Below, one piece after another: positions 1 through 9,578 of a stretch of 64,000 nucleotides of DNA. The stretch is from Flavobacterium gelatinilyticum (GTDB lineage Bacteria; Bacteroidota; Bacteroidia; Flavobacteriales; Flavobacteriaceae): positions 1 through 64,000 of the forward strand of contig NZ_CP114287.1 in assembly GCF_027111295.1 (NCBI RefSeq). The letters are read 5' to 3'. Position numbers and translations under genes: made by a program. Under the pieces are notes generated by a model. That model saw only the letters and a program-made list of their open reading frames with translations, was not told where the DNA came from and ran no database searches. Each line of letters begins with the position of its first letter. Positions within the stretch are counted from its first letter, which is position 1.

Positions 1-62
1 GTTTCTTTTCTGCTTACATAATTAAACGTCAGCGCTGCAGAATTCCCATGTCGTAGACTTAC

Positions 63-98
63 AAAAAAACACCTGCACAAAAAGCGCAGATGTTTTTC
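63..98 (-). terminator. Rho-independent terminator of the catalase/DUF892 operon
   Basis: On the - strand a stem (AACATCTGC pairing with GCAGGTGTT, one G-U pair) is followed by a run of seven T. It lies about 50 bases past the stop of the DUF892 gene, where the two-gene operon should end. Positions 1-62 hold nothing I can recognise. Confidence 0.7.
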
Positions 99-146
99 CA
101 GTAAAAATGAAAAAAGTAACGTGCAGGTAGTAATTCTTGTTTTGCC

Positions 147-716
147 TTATTCAGCCGCTACGATATTTACCAGGTTTAAAGCAATATCATTCAGCAGGCA
201 GTCGGCTTCTTTTTCTTCGGCCAGTGTCTGGGTTAATAATTTGGCAGCGTCATTTTCGCCAAGCGTTTTCGCGAAAGCGCATAAAGTGCCGTATGAAGCA
301 ATTTCGTAATGTTCTATTTTTTGCGAAGCAGCAATAATTCCTGCATCTCTAACTGCCCCCGGATTGGTTTCGAGCAGAATACTGTCGCCTTCTTTTAATA
401 ATCCGGCCATGGCTTCGCATTTTTTTCCTTCTGCTTTTTCTCCCAAGGTCTCAAAAACCTGATTTAATCTTTCGATCTGATTTTCAGTTACGGCCAGATG
501 TTCTTCGATAGTACTTTTAAGTCCTGCCGCAGCTGCATTGGCAGCCATTTTTGGCAGGGCGGTTACCAATGCGTTTTCTGCCCAGTAGATGTCTTTCAGA
601 CTATCTATAAAAAGTTGTCTAAGTTCTGTTGCAGCATCAGGTGCCGGAACAATAACCAGATCCTTGTTTGTTTTTTTGGTTTTATTTTCTGCTGTTTGTT
701 TTTCTGAATTTTTCAT
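147..716 (-). CDS. DUF892 (YciE/YciF-type) ferritin-like protein
   Basis: This 189-residue protein has a charged, disordered N-terminus (about 1-30, rich in K, T and N) followed by an alpha-helical domain of the YciE/YciF (DUF892) ferritin-like family. The opening LRQLFIDSLKDIYWAE and the later Glu/His positions (EEHLAVTENQIERL, KIEHYEIASYGTL, LAEEKEADCLL) match the four-helix pattern of that family. Members are stress-induced and often sit next to catalases; a di-iron role is inferred from the fold. It is the second gene of an operon with the catalase upstream (18-base gap) and is followed by a terminator. That pairing supports a role in oxidative or general stress. No signal peptide; cytoplasmic. 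Confidence 0.88.
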   Translation of the reverse strand: MKNSEKQTAENKTKKTNKDLVIVPAPDAATELRQLFIDSLKDIYWAENALVTALPKMAANAAAAGLKSTIEEHLAVTENQIERLNQVFETLGEKAEGKKCEAMAGLLKEGDSILLETNPGAVRDAGIIAASQKIEHYEIASYGTLCAFAKTLGENDAAKLLTQTLAEEKEADCLLNDIALNLVNIVAAE

Positions 717-734
717 AATTTATTTTTTTTGAAA

Positions 735-2876
735 TTAATTGTACAGGTTGGGTTCGCGCTGCCAGAAACGGTGTTGGGACATAGCGGTTATAAATTCCTG
801 AGCAAATCCCGGCGAGGCAATGTCGCTTGTTAAAACAATACCGGAATCATAATTGGTCATTTCTGCAACAAAAGGAGCTCCGCTCACGATAGACGAAGCA
901 TCACCATCGGCACCAATAACTTTACAATGTTTGTAGGCATCGTTTAGAAACTCCATTACTTCGGGGTTTTCGGCCAGTTCGTTAAGCATAGTTCCGTGAG
1001 GTATGTAAACAGCATCAAATAATACTGACGATGCGGTTAGAAAACTAAAATCGGCAGCAATGGCGCCGCCGGAATCGGTTACAATAGATCCCAGATGCGG
1101 TGCAATGATGCATCCTTTTGCATCTTCTTTTTTAAGGGCTTTTTTTATGTTCATGACTGCTGCTTCAGAAACTCCGTCAGCACAAATTATAGCTGTTTTT
1201 CTGGATGCAATTGTAGGCGAATTGGTCGGGTTTTTAACCATACTCAAAGCATCCGAAGATTCTACAGCCTGTTCTACGGTTTGCGGTTCCTGATTGCCGC
1301 CTTCATTTTCAGGAGAAACTCCCTTATTAATTGGTGTTTCAAGAATTGGCGGTACAGTGGCACCCAGTCCCAGCGCTACTTTTTCTGCTAATTGTCTGTC
1401 AACCTGAGATAGCAGTCCCAGCATTCTTACCCGAATTGCGGTTGTTTCTACTTTTCCTAATTCAAAACGCAGGGCTTTTACAATATGGCTTTTTTCTTCA
1501 TCGGTCTGGCTGTTGAAGAATAGTTTTGCCTGTCCGAAATGATCATTGAAACTTTCGCTTCTTTCTCTTACCTTATGAGCGTCAATTCGTTCGTTGAAGC
1601 TTGAGAAACCGCCTTCGGCAATTTTTGCCTGATACGGACAGCCGCCTCCAAGTGAGTTTGGGTGATAACTTACGCGTCCTGTATTGATTTCCTGGCGCAT
1701 ATGTCCGTCGCGCTGATTGTTGTGAATTGGCGCGACGCTTCGGTTAATTGGGATTTCGTGAAAGTTTGGACTGCCTAATCTTGATAACTGTGTATCGGTA
1801 TAAGAAAATAATCTTCCTTGTAATAACGGATCATTGGTAAAATCAATTCCCGGTACAATATGCCCCGGATGAAAAGCGATCTGTTCTGTTTCGGCAAAGA
1901 AATTATCCGGATTTTTGTTCAGTACTATTCTTCCCACAATCGTTACGGGAACAATTTCTTCCGGAACAATCTTGGTTGGATCCAATAAATCAAAATCGTA
2001 TTTGTGTTCGTCTTTGTCTGGGATTATCTGCACGCCTAATTCCCATTCCGGGAAATTCCCCATTTCTATGGCTTCCCATAAATCTTCTCTGTGAAAATCA
2101 GGATTTTTTCCTGAAATTTTCTGAGCTTCATCCCAGGCAACGCCATGTGTTCCTAATTTGGGTTTCCAGTGAAATTTTACAAAAACCGATTGTTCCTCGG
2201 CATTTACGAATCTAAAGGTATGTACTCCAAATCCTTCCATCATTCTGTAACTTCTGGGAATAGCACGATCAGACATTACCCACATAATCATGTGCATAGA
2301 TTCCGGCATCAGCGAAATAAAATCCCAAAAGGTATCGTGTGCAGAGGCGGCCTGAGGCATTTCGTTGTGGGGTTCCGGTTTTACGGCGTGTACCAGATCC
2401 GGAAACTTTGAAGCATCCTGTATAAAGAATACCGGAATATTATTGGCAACGAGGTCGTAAATTCCTTCCTGAGTGTAGAATTTAACAGCAAATCCTCTCG
2501 CATCGCGGGCAAGATCTGTAGAACCTCTTGATCCGGCCACGGTAGAAAATCTTGCAAATACGGGTGTTTTTTGCCCTTTTTCCTGCAAGAATCCTGCTTT
2601 GGTCAATTCAGGAATCGGGTTAGTAACTTCAAAAAAACCGTGAGCGCCTGAACCTCTGGCATGAACGATTCTTTCAGGAATTCTCTCGTGGTCAAAATGT
2701 GTTATTTTTTCTCTAAGAATGAAATCTTCTAACAGGGAAGGACCTCTTTCTCCGGCTTTCAGCGAATTGTTATCATCATTAATTCGGACACCCTGATCTG
2801 TAGTCAGGAATTTATTTGTGCCGTCCGATTTGTTAATTGATAAATCACGTTGTTTTTCGTCTTGAAAATTTTTCAT
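735..2876 (-). CDS. katE: Large-subunit (HPII/KatE-type) haem catalase
   Basis: At 713 residues this has the length of clade II catalases and breaks down hydrogen peroxide in the cytoplasm. The catalytic His lies in RIVHARGSGAHGFFEV (about 70-85). The haem-pocket Asn lies in the LVANNIPVFFIQDASKFPD stretch (about 145-162), and the proximal Tyr in RLFSYTDTQLSRLGSPN (about 355-370). The last 150 residues (KTAIICADGVSEAAVMN onward) form the flavodoxin/DJ-1-like domain that marks large catalases and is absent from the small ones. It is the first gene of an operon with the DUF892 protein. A -7-like element TAACTTTG lies on the - strand at 2977-2970, about 95 bases upstream, but no matching -33 box was found. 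Confidence 0.96.
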   Translation of the reverse strand: MKNFQDEKQRDLSINKSDGTNKFLTTDQGVRINDDNNSLKAGERGPSLLEDFILREKITHFDHERIPERIVHARGSGAHGFFEVTNPIPELTKAGFLQEKGQKTPVFARFSTVAGSRGSTDLARDARGFAVKFYTQEGIYDLVANNIPVFFIQDASKFPDLVHAVKPEPHNEMPQAASAHDTFWDFISLMPESMHMIMWVMSDRAIPRSYRMMEGFGVHTFRFVNAEEQSVFVKFHWKPKLGTHGVAWDEAQKISGKNPDFHREDLWEAIEMGNFPEWELGVQIIPDKDEHKYDFDLLDPTKIVPEEIVPVTIVGRIVLNKNPDNFFAETEQIAFHPGHIVPGIDFTNDPLLQGRLFSYTDTQLSRLGSPNFHEIPINRSVAPIHNNQRDGHMRQEINTGRVSYHPNSLGGGCPYQAKIAEGGFSSFNERIDAHKVRERSESFNDHFGQAKLFFNSQTDEEKSHIVKALRFELGKVETTAIRVRMLGLLSQVDRQLAEKVALGLGATVPPILETPINKGVSPENEGGNQEPQTVEQAVESSDALSMVKNPTNSPTIASRKTAIICADGVSEAAVMNIKKALKKEDAKGCIIAPHLGSIVTDSGGAIAADFSFLTASSVLFDAVYIPHGTMLNELAENPEVMEFLNDAYKHCKVIGADGDASSIVSGAPFVAEMTNYDSGIVLTSDIASPGFAQEFITAMSQHRFWQREPNLYN

Positions 2877-3071
2877 AAAATATCTTATTAGTTAAATGCT
2901 CTTTGAAATTTTATGGATGTTTACTTGCAGATTTATAGTGAGTTACAAGTTTGTAAATATCCAGTTTATCAAAGTTAACTGATAAGATTATGATGTGTTT
3001 ATAAAATTAGAATTGTAAATTCTACAATTGCCATAAGTAAAATAAGACGAAAAACAAGCTGCGAAATATTC

Positions 3072-3992
3072 TTAAATCCAGTCATCTCCAACTTTATAAT
3101 CGTCCGGAAGATAGGTAAGATACTGGACCATTCTTGGGTTTTCTCCCCGGTTTGGAGTAGCGCAATGCGGGAGTCTGCTGTCCCAGATTATAAAATCGCC
3201 CGCATTTCCGGTTATAGGCTTTGGTGTTAAGGTCTGGAGGGCTTTTTCCCTCGGATTTTCGCCGGGTTTTAATTCGTCGAGCCACTGATCGATTTGGTTA
3301 TGAAAACCCGGTACGCAATGAAAAGCACCATCATTTGAACCGCAGTCTGTCAAATAAAAGAGTCCTTGTAAATTATGACTGAACGGACGCTTTAAATTGG
3401 TATCCCAATGCAGTCCGCTTCCTAAAAAAACAAATTGTTCATTTTCAGGCGGATTAAAACTAACCTTATCAATGACTTTATAAATTTTAGTGGTTTTATA
3501 CAGCTGTTCGTATGCTTTTTTTACCCTTGGTGATAATCGGTTTTTGTTTAAGGTTTCATGATCAGAAAAATTAAGCATTAAACCCTTTTGGTTTTTATGG
3601 CGTTTATACCAGTTTTCTCTGCTGCCTGGATCTATTTCTAAATAATCCCAGATTGCCTGCTGTGTGTTTCGGCAATCTTCTTTAGAAATGGCTTCTTTAA
3701 CGATAACATACCCGTTTTCATTCCAGAATTTAAGATCTTCTTCTGAAAGAACATTCTCTGTCAAATCTTCACTTTCAGTATTTACGGTTCGCTGCCTTTT
3801 AGTTATCCATGTTTTGAAAGTCTCAAATTCGGGTCTTTCATGAAATAAATACTGCAGAGTGTCTTCCATGCCAATTCCGAGCTGGTATAACGTTTTTACT
3901 TCGTTATCCCAATTATTTGAAACGTTTTTAGAAATGTCTTCTGACGGATGTACAGAACGTTTCCATAATCCTTCGAGTATTGTCCAGGGCAT
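3072..3992 (-). CDS. Phytanoyl-CoA dioxygenase (PhyH) family oxygenase
   Basis: This 306-residue protein belongs to the Fe(II)/2-oxoglutarate-dependent PhyH family. The metal triad is visible as LHWDTN (H-x-D, about residues 190-195) and LPHCATPN (about 271), with Arg in the following NPRMVQYL as candidate 2-oxoglutarate ligand. The family hydroxylates varied small molecules; the substrate cannot be told from sequence. Residues 1-85 are an extra region before the dioxygenase domain, which begins around FWNENGYVIVKEAIS. It stands alone, facing away from the Crp/Fnr gene across a 304-base gap. No signal peptide, so probably cytoplasmic. Confidence 0.85.
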   Translation of the reverse strand: MPWTILEGLWKRSVHPSEDISKNVSNNWDNEVKTLYQLGIGMEDTLQYLFHERPEFETFKTWITKRQRTVNTESEDLTENVLSEEDLKFWNENGYVIVKEAISKEDCRNTQQAIWDYLEIDPGSRENWYKRHKNQKGLMLNFSDHETLNKNRLSPRVKKAYEQLYKTTKIYKVIDKVSFNPPENEQFVFLGSGLHWDTNLKRPFSHNLQGLFYLTDCGSNDGAFHCVPGFHNQIDQWLDELKPGENPREKALQTLTPKPITGNAGDFIIWDSRLPHCATPNRGENPRMVQYLTYLPDDYKVGDDWI

Positions 3993-4296
3993 ATTTTTCA
4001 GGGTTTAAGATTAAACAGAAGGTTTCAAAAATAAAGTTTTTAAAGTTTTCTCTTTAAAGTAGAAATACCTGTTATTTCTTTTTTTACAATTTTTCTGATT
4101 TTATTCAGGCTATTTGACTGATCCTGAATTTAGTTTTGTATTTTGGTCTTGGTTAATATGGATCGATCCGGTGAAATGAAAAACACGTATTGAAAAACAG
4201 TTCCGCTGGAACGGTTCATATAAAACGCAATTCCAAGTTGACAACATTTTTTACAAATATTTTTTAAACATTAATTAAACTTATACATAAAAAACG
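3993..4296. other. Intergenic gap between divergent genes
   Basis: This is a 304-base AT-rich gap between the divergent PhyH and Crp/Fnr genes, so it should hold promoters for both. A TAGTTTTG at 4131-4138 (+) fits the Bacteroidetes -7 consensus TAnnTTTG. The nearest TTTG (4113-4116) is only 14 bases away rather than about 19, so I do not call it a promoter. Nothing else is recognisable. Confidence 0.4.
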
Positions 4297-4887
4297 ATGC
4301 CCCAAAATCCTTCCCCCGAAGATGTAAAGAAAGTTTTTGATCTCTATTTTAATGCTGATATCAACATTTGGAAAGGATTCTCGGAAAAAATTAAAGTACG
4401 GAATTTCCAAAAATCAGAAATTATAAAAGAATACAATGAGATCGAAAAGTACCTTAATATTATCATTAAAGGTTCTGCCGGATTATTTGTATGGGGCGGT
4501 GACAGGGATATTTGCATTAATCTGCTTTACGAAAACAGTTTTTTGAGTGATTATCTTTCTTTCCTGAACCAAAAACCGACAGTTATGAAAGCCGAAGCTC
4601 TGGAAGATGTTACTTTATGGTCTATCAGTTACAATGATTTAAATGAGCTTTACGGTCGTTCTGAAACAGGGCTGCGGATTGGTAAGGCCATTTCGGAAAT
4701 GCTGTATATCCGAAAGCAGGAAGAACAAATCAGCCTTTTAACACTGACGCCGCAGGAACGTTATTTAAAACTTATCGAATCGCGTCCTGCTATAGTACAA
4801 AGAACTTCTTTAAAAATTATCGCTTCTTATCTTGGACTTACTGCAGAAAGTTTAAGCCGTATCCGTAAGAGGGTGATGGAAAAATAA
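4297..4887 (+). CDS. Crp/Fnr-family transcriptional regulator
   Basis: This 196-residue protein has an N-terminal cyclic-nucleotide-binding-type beta-roll (about 20-120; LNIIIKGSAGLFVWGGDRDICINLL resembles the cNMP-binding core). A C-terminal helix-turn-helix follows (about 155-196; LTPQERYLKLIESRP, then LKIIASYLGLTAESLSRIRKR). The ESLSRIRK recognition helix is typical of the small Crp/Fnr regulators abundant in Flavobacteria. There is no Cys cluster for an Fe-S centre, so it is not an oxygen-sensing Fnr. The CPBP protease gene follows 112 bases downstream on the same strand and may be co-expressed or a target; the ligand is unknown. Confidence 0.88.
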   Translation: MPQNPSPEDVKKVFDLYFNADINIWKGFSEKIKVRNFQKSEIIKEYNEIEKYLNIIIKGSAGLFVWGGDRDICINLLYENSFLSDYLSFLNQKPTVMKAEALEDVTLWSISYNDLNELYGRSETGLRIGKAISEMLYIRKQEEQISLLTLTPQERYLKLIESRPAIVQRTSLKIIASYLGLTAESLSRIRKRVMEK

Positions 4888-4999
4888 TAGAAAAAATATT
4901 ATAAAAGTAATTTCTTACCCAAAGTCAATTTTATTTCAGTCCGGGGTTAGTAAGTTTGTCTAGCTAATCAAAAACAAATACGAATCAAATCCCACAATT

Positions 5000-5695
5000 A
5001 TGAAAAGTAAAATTAACTTTAAAGCCATTGCAGTTTATTATATAATAGCGCTTATATGCAGATATTTAGCCGTTAAAACAAATCTTTTGGCCGGAATCGA
5101 AAACGGGTATATTGTTATTCTGCTTCGCGGAGTTGGACCGGCTTTGGGCGCTTTTGCTGCGATCAAAATATTTTCGATTAAAAACGGAATGTCATTAAAA
5201 GGATTTTACAAAAATACCCTGATTCCGTTTGCGGTATACTGGCTTCTTCCTGCATTTTTGATCGCCGGAGTATATTACTTTACAGCGGGTAAATTTCCTG
5301 TTTTATTAATGTTTACCGTTTTAGTTTACGGACTTTTAGAAGAAATAGGGTGGCGAGGTTTTCTTCAGGAAGAACTAAAATCGCTGCCGGTTTTTACATC
5401 AACTTTAATTATTGGTTTAATGTGGTTTTTGTGGCACTTAAATATAGATATGACGACAAGCAATATGGTTTTCCTTGGTATTATCTTTTTTGGAACCTGG
5501 GGAATCGGGAAAATATATTCGAAAACAGCTTCGCTTCTGGCTGTTGCAGGCGTACATTCGCTGAATAACTTTTTTAGAGAAGGACTGCATGATACAGAAC
5601 TTATCCTGATTGTAGTTTTACTGGTAATCTGGATTGCTTTTGTTATTTTTTATGACAGAAAAAAGAAAACTGTTTTAGCTCAGGAAGCCGTATGA
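5000..5695 (+). CDS. CPBP-family intramembrane metalloprotease
   Basis: This 231-residue polytopic membrane protein (about 7-8 hydrophobic segments) carries the three signatures of the CPBP/Abi (type II CAAX prenyl protease-like) family. They are EEIGWRGFLQEE (EExxxR, about 114-125), WFLWHLN (FxxxH, about 142-148) and AGVHSLNNF (HxxxN, about 183-191). In bacteria these enzymes are linked to peptide modification, self-immunity or membrane-protein processing; the substrate here is unknown. It converges with the kinase-like gene at 5725 with only 29 bases between the stops. Confidence 0.9.
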   Translation: MKSKINFKAIAVYYIIALICRYLAVKTNLLAGIENGYIVILLRGVGPALGAFAAIKIFSIKNGMSLKGFYKNTLIPFAVYWLLPAFLIAGVYYFTAGKFPVLLMFTVLVYGLLEEIGWRGFLQEELKSLPVFTSTLIIGLMWFLWHLNIDMTTSNMVFLGIIFFGTWGIGKIYSKTASLLAVAGVHSLNNFFREGLHDTELILIVVLLVIWIAFVIFYDRKKKTVLAQEAV

Positions 5696-5724
5696 TTTTA
5701 GCCATTTTTTATTTTTTAACAGGA

Positions 5725-6294
5725 TTAATAACGATGCTGTTCGGGAATTAAATTTTTCTCTTTCAGTTTACTGATGATAGTTATTATTTTTTCAGATACA
5801 GGAATATCGCCGATTAATTCCAAAACGGGTGAATCTGTTTTTTCCAGCCACGATTTATGCGCGTTTAAAGTTCTGTTGGCAATTCCTGTATCAAAATCAT
5901 AATCGTGAGCCCATTTTACAAATTCCTCATATTTTTCTTTTCTCAAAGAATCGGTATAAATCAGGTCTCCGTAACGTTCCAGTTCACGATTTTTAAGACG
6001 TTGCATTCTAATTTCATTCGGGAGATGGAGAAAGACTATTAAATCGAAAACCGGAAAAATATTTTCTCCCCAATGAATGATTGAACCGCCCAGAATAAAA
6101 TTTTTACTCTCGTTTAATGCTTTAGAAATACGGGTATTCCTTTCTTCGGGATTTCTTTTTATAGTAAATGGCGGCTCTGTTTCTTCCCAGAAATAAGCAT
6201 CACTGTCAAAATAGTCAAGGTTTAGTTTTTCTGCCAATGCTTCTCCTAAAGTAGTAACACCGCTTGCTGATGCGCCAAAAATATGCAGTTTCAT
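5725..6294 (-). CDS. P-loop nucleotide kinase-like protein
   Basis: This 189-residue cytoplasmic protein looks like an adenylate/shikimate-kinase-type P-loop protein. The Walker A region is at residues 5-16 (FGASASGVTTLGEA), followed by LNYFDSDAYFWEE-type text near 30, an acidic pair in IVFLHLPNEIRMQRLKNRE and an Arg-rich lid-like segment. The usual Walker A Lys is replaced by Val (GASASGVTT). I believe this substitution recurs in this group of AAA/kinase-like proteins, so it does not by itself mean loss of function, but the catalytic activity is unproven. It is encoded alone, convergent with the CPBP protease and divergent from the methyltransferase. Confidence 0.75.
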   Translation of the reverse strand: MKLHIFGASASGVTTLGEALAEKLNLDYFDSDAYFWEETEPPFTIKRNPEERNTRISKALNESKNFILGGSIIHWGENIFPVFDLIVFLHLPNEIRMQRLKNRELERYGDLIYTDSLRKEKYEEFVKWAHDYDFDTGIANRTLNAHKSWLEKTDSPVLELIGDIPVSEKIITIISKLKEKNLIPEQHRY

Positions 6295-6448
6295 AAAAAG
6301 AATAATTTACTGATAATGAATTGAGAATAGAATATGAGCAAAGATATTAATTATCATTTCAGGATTCTGTTTTGATTTTTTATGACTGAGGTTTGAAAAA
6401 AGGAGTTTTATTTTTAATTTTAAAATTCTAATATTTAAACAATTCAAA

Positions 6449-7216
6449 ATGCCCTGGAATCCTGACATCTATAATAAGTTTAAAAATATTCGTTTTCAGC
6501 CTTTTTACGATCTTATTGATTTAATCGAAGACAATGGCAAAATGCAGAGCATAGATTTAGGATGCGGTACAGGCGAACAGACGTACATTCTTTCTGAGAA
6601 ATTTGAGTCGGCGCAGTTTATCGGAATTGATTCTTCAGAAGAAATGCTGGCAAAATCACAATCACTTAAAAATGAACGTTTAGATTTTAAACAGGGAACG
6701 ACAGAAGATATTATAGCTTCCGGGCAAAAATGGGATTTGATTTTTAGCAATGCCGCTTTGCAATGGTCAGATGATCATCACAAATTATTTTCTTCGCTTA
6801 TAAATCTGGTGAATGAAAACGGACAGTTTGCGGTTCAGATGCCTGTTCAGGCCGAAAATATTCTAAACAAAATTTTACTCGATTTGGTTCAGGAAGAACC
6901 GTATAAAAGTCAGTTAAAAAACTGGAAAAGAGAATCTCCATTGTTGAGTATAGACGAGTACGCCCAGATTTTATTTGACAGCGGACTCGAAAATATCCAG
7001 ATCATGCAGAAAGTGTATCCTATTATTGCCGATGATGCACAGCAGCTGCTTGATTTTATATCAGGTTCGGCTTTGATTCCGTATATCGAAAGACTCACAA
7101 TCGAACAACAGCAGCCTTTTATCAGCGAGTACAAAAAACGTATCGAAAAAGCTTTCCCGAAATTCCCGGCGATTTATGCTTTTAAACGATTATTGTTGTA
7201 CGGAAAGAAAAAATAG
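6449..7216 (+). CDS. Class I SAM methyltransferase, trans-aconitate methyltransferase-like
   Basis: This 255-residue cytoplasmic enzyme has the SAM-binding motif I SIDLGCGTGEQT (about 34-45). It then shows an acidic motif II IGIDSSEEML (about 58-67) and the post-motif WDLIFSNAALQWSDDH (about 94-110). The NAALQW stretch and the overall length match trans-aconitate 2-methyltransferase (Tam)-like proteins, which methylate trans-aconitate to relieve aconitase inhibition. Related enzymes use other acids, so the substrate is not certain. The stop is 5 bases from that of the convergent hydrolase gene. Confidence 0.82.
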   Translation: MPWNPDIYNKFKNIRFQPFYDLIDLIEDNGKMQSIDLGCGTGEQTYILSEKFESAQFIGIDSSEEMLAKSQSLKNERLDFKQGTTEDIIASGQKWDLIFSNAALQWSDDHHKLFSSLINLVNENGQFAVQMPVQAENILNKILLDLVQEEPYKSQLKNWKRESPLLSIDEYAQILFDSGLENIQIMQKVYPIIADDAQQLLDFISGSALIPYIERLTIEQQQPFISEYKKRIEKAFPKFPAIYAFKRLLLYGKKK

Positions 7217-7221
7217 ACGTT

Positions 7222-8166
7222 TTATTTTTCGAGTATTTCTTCGATGATTATTTTCTGTACTTCGGCTGGTTTTTCTGTAAGTACAGAATGTCCTGCGTCT
7301 TTAAATGAAAACAACTTCTTTTTAGGAGCTTTTATAACCTCAAAATATTGTTTTGCAATGCCAAAGTTGGTCTGTAGATCTTTTTCTCCCAAGAAGAAAT
7401 AAACCGGACATTTGAGCTGAGGCAGTTCGGTAATAAGATTTTGCCGAATGGCTTTATTCCATGTTGGCAGCCAGATATCCGACCATGATTTTAGATATTC
7501 CTTTAAAGCCGTTGTATCTTGTGGAGAAAAAGGATGTCCATCATAATCAAACATCCATTTTCTGGAATAGTAGATCTGCTGCGAATCTCCAAACGGAATT
7601 TTTATTGTTTTCAGTTCTTTCAGCGCTTGTACATTATTTTTTTCTTTGGCGTTAATTTCTAGTTTATCCAGCAGTAATTGTTCGCTTTTGGTTTGATTTA
7701 TCATAGGGCTGAAAGCAAGATAAGCGTACAAAAGTTCAGGATGTCTGGCGGCCATTTTGAAACCCAGAACTGTTCCCCAGGATTCTCCCACGAGATACAG
7801 TTTCTTTTTATTAAATTTTTTTAAAAGCTGTGTAATTACTTCATGAGTATCATTTACCATTAAATCTAGCGTAATGGGAACCGAAGTCTTGTTTAAAGCC
7901 AGTGTTTTACCGCTTTCACGCTGATCCCACTGAATTACCATAAAATGCTGCTGGAGCATATTACTGAATGTTTCTGCCTGTTTCATTCTGGAACTGCCCG
8001 GACCGCCGTGCAGAAACAAAATCAACGGAGCATCTTTAAGACCCTTATACGAAACGGCCTGTTTTATTTTTCCAATTGTTAATGTATCCAGAGTTTGGGC
8101 TTGTGTAAACGTAACACCTGCTGAGAAAGCGAGGCAGAAAGCAATAAAACGAAATTGGTTTTTCAT
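7222..8166 (-). CDS. Secreted alpha/beta hydrolase (S33 peptidase-like)
   Basis: This 314-residue protein starts with a Sec signal peptide (MKNQFRFIAFCLAFSAGVTF, cleaved near TQAQT). An alpha/beta-hydrolase fold related to prolyl iminopeptidases (S33) follows. The oxyanion motif HGGPGSSRM lies at about 53-61, the nucleophile elbow GESWGTVLG at about 127-135, the candidate Asp in LGEKDLQTN at about 260, and the catalytic His in DAGHSVLTEKP near 293. Export suggests it works on small esters or peptides in the periplasm or outside. It lies downstream of the antiporter gene (110-base gap, same strand). Confidence 0.85.
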   Translation of the reverse strand: MKNQFRFIAFCLAFSAGVTFTQAQTLDTLTIGKIKQAVSYKGLKDAPLILFLHGGPGSSRMKQAETFSNMLQQHFMVIQWDQRESGKTLALNKTSVPITLDLMVNDTHEVITQLLKKFNKKKLYLVGESWGTVLGFKMAARHPELLYAYLAFSPMINQTKSEQLLLDKLEINAKEKNNVQALKELKTIKIPFGDSQQIYYSRKWMFDYDGHPFSPQDTTALKEYLKSWSDIWLPTWNKAIRQNLITELPQLKCPVYFFLGEKDLQTNFGIAKQYFEVIKAPKKKLFSFKDAGHSVLTEKPAEVQKIIIEEILEK

Positions 8167-8276
8167 ATAAGAGGCTTTAAATCAGTTTTATAAATGCTAA
8201 TTTATAAAAAAAGTCTTATGATGAACGTACCTTTGTATTAATTTATTGATAGTTTTAGTGCGTTATGCTTTTTATC

Positions 8277-9347
8277 CTAAGGATATATCATAAGAAACAT
8301 AAAAGCAAATAAGTTAACCAGCAGGACAACCCCGTAAACAATATTCGATTTTCCTTTGCTTAAAGACAGCATTACCGTAAAAACCGAAAGCGCCAGCAGT
8401 ACAATCGATTTTATATCGAGTCCGAGGATAATAGGCATATCCATAATAATACAAACCACGGCCACACTCGGAATCGTAAGTCCAATACTTGCAAGAGCTG
8501 AACCCAACGCTAAATTAAGACTCGTCTGAAGTCTGTTTTTTCTTGCCGCTATAATGGCCGCTATGGCTTCGGGCAGTAAAATAATCATGGCTATAATAAC
8601 CCCAACGAGACTTTTAGGCAGGTGATAACTTATAATAATACTTTCGATTGCAGGAGATAATGTTTTGGCCAGCAAGACTACAATTCCTAAACTGACTAAT
8701 AAAAATACCAGACTGACAGCGAAGACTTTATTTGAAATTTCAACCGGTTCGGTTTTTTCACTATCAGCAGTTCCGGTAAGGAAATACTGTCGGTAGCCTT
8801 TTGTTTGTGCAAACAAAAACGAAGAATAAATAACAATACAGGCAATAGAAGCAAAAATAAGCTGAGGCATGGAATAATATGAACCGTGAACACTTTCGGT
8901 AAAAGTGGGAAATACCAGTGTAAATACGATAATCGAAACCAGCGAAACCAGGCCGATTGTTACGGAATTTGTTGAGAAATTAGGTTCGTAATGTCTTAGA
9001 CTGCCAATTAAAAGGCACAAACCAATAATTCCGTTCAGGATAAGCATGGTTGCGGCGTAAACGGTGTCTCTTGCTAATGAAGCGGCTTCAGAACCTTCAG
9101 AAATCATCAGCGAGATAATAATAGAAACTTCAATAACAGTTATAGATATAGCAAGAATAATAGTTCCATATGGCTCTCCAACACGTTCGGCAATAATTTC
9201 AGAATGATGTACGGCCGACATTACGCTTAGTATCAACAGTACGCTGGCCAGAATCTGGAAAATACTGCTGTTGTCGACAAGTCCGCTGAAAAAGAGAATC
9301 CACGATAATACCGGAATAATAACTGACCATTGAAGTAATTGTTTCAT
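8277..9347 (-). CDS. Ca2+/H+ antiporter (ChaA/CaCA family)
   Basis: This 356-residue inner-membrane protein has about 10-11 transmembrane helices and the two alpha-repeats of cation/Ca2+ exchangers. Repeat 1 contains HHSEIIAERVGEPYGTIILA with ITVIEVSI (about 47-76). Repeat 2 contains GVIIAMIILLPEAIAAIIAA (about 248-267), each with the membrane-embedded Glu used for ion binding. A short cytoplasmic loop near 195-205 is charged. It should export Ca2+ (or Na+/K+) in exchange for protons. The length agrees with ChaA homologues. Confidence 0.9.
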   Translation of the reverse strand: MKQLLQWSVIIPVLSWILFFSGLVDNSSIFQILASVLLILSVMSAVHHSEIIAERVGEPYGTIILAISITVIEVSIIISLMISEGSEAASLARDTVYAATMLILNGIIGLCLLIGSLRHYEPNFSTNSVTIGLVSLVSIIVFTLVFPTFTESVHGSYYSMPQLIFASIACIVIYSSFLFAQTKGYRQYFLTGTADSEKTEPVEISNKVFAVSLVFLLVSLGIVVLLAKTLSPAIESIIISYHLPKSLVGVIIAMIILLPEAIAAIIAARKNRLQTSLNLALGSALASIGLTIPSVAVVCIIMDMPIILGLDIKSIVLLALSVFTVMLSLSKGKSNIVYGVVLLVNLFAFMFLMIYP

Positions 9348-9578
9348 ATAGTGTTTTTTAATAGGCTGAATAAATTTGTTCTATTGTCGTACTGCACGAT
9401 TTTTTTAGAATCCGTAATATAGCGATTTTATGGCGATAAACCTTGTCAATTTGGAACATAAAGCGAATTCTAATGGAATTTTAATGTTAGAATTGCATAA
9501 AAGAAATACGATAGTCTGTTTTTTTCGTTATCTGATTTATGTAAATTAGCATAAGACAAACCTGACTGAAAAGAAATA

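Noticed and set aside
4113..4138. Promoter for the Crp/Fnr gene from TTTG and TAGTTTTG
   Set aside because: Spacing is 14 rather than about 19 bases and the site is about 160 bases from the ATG.
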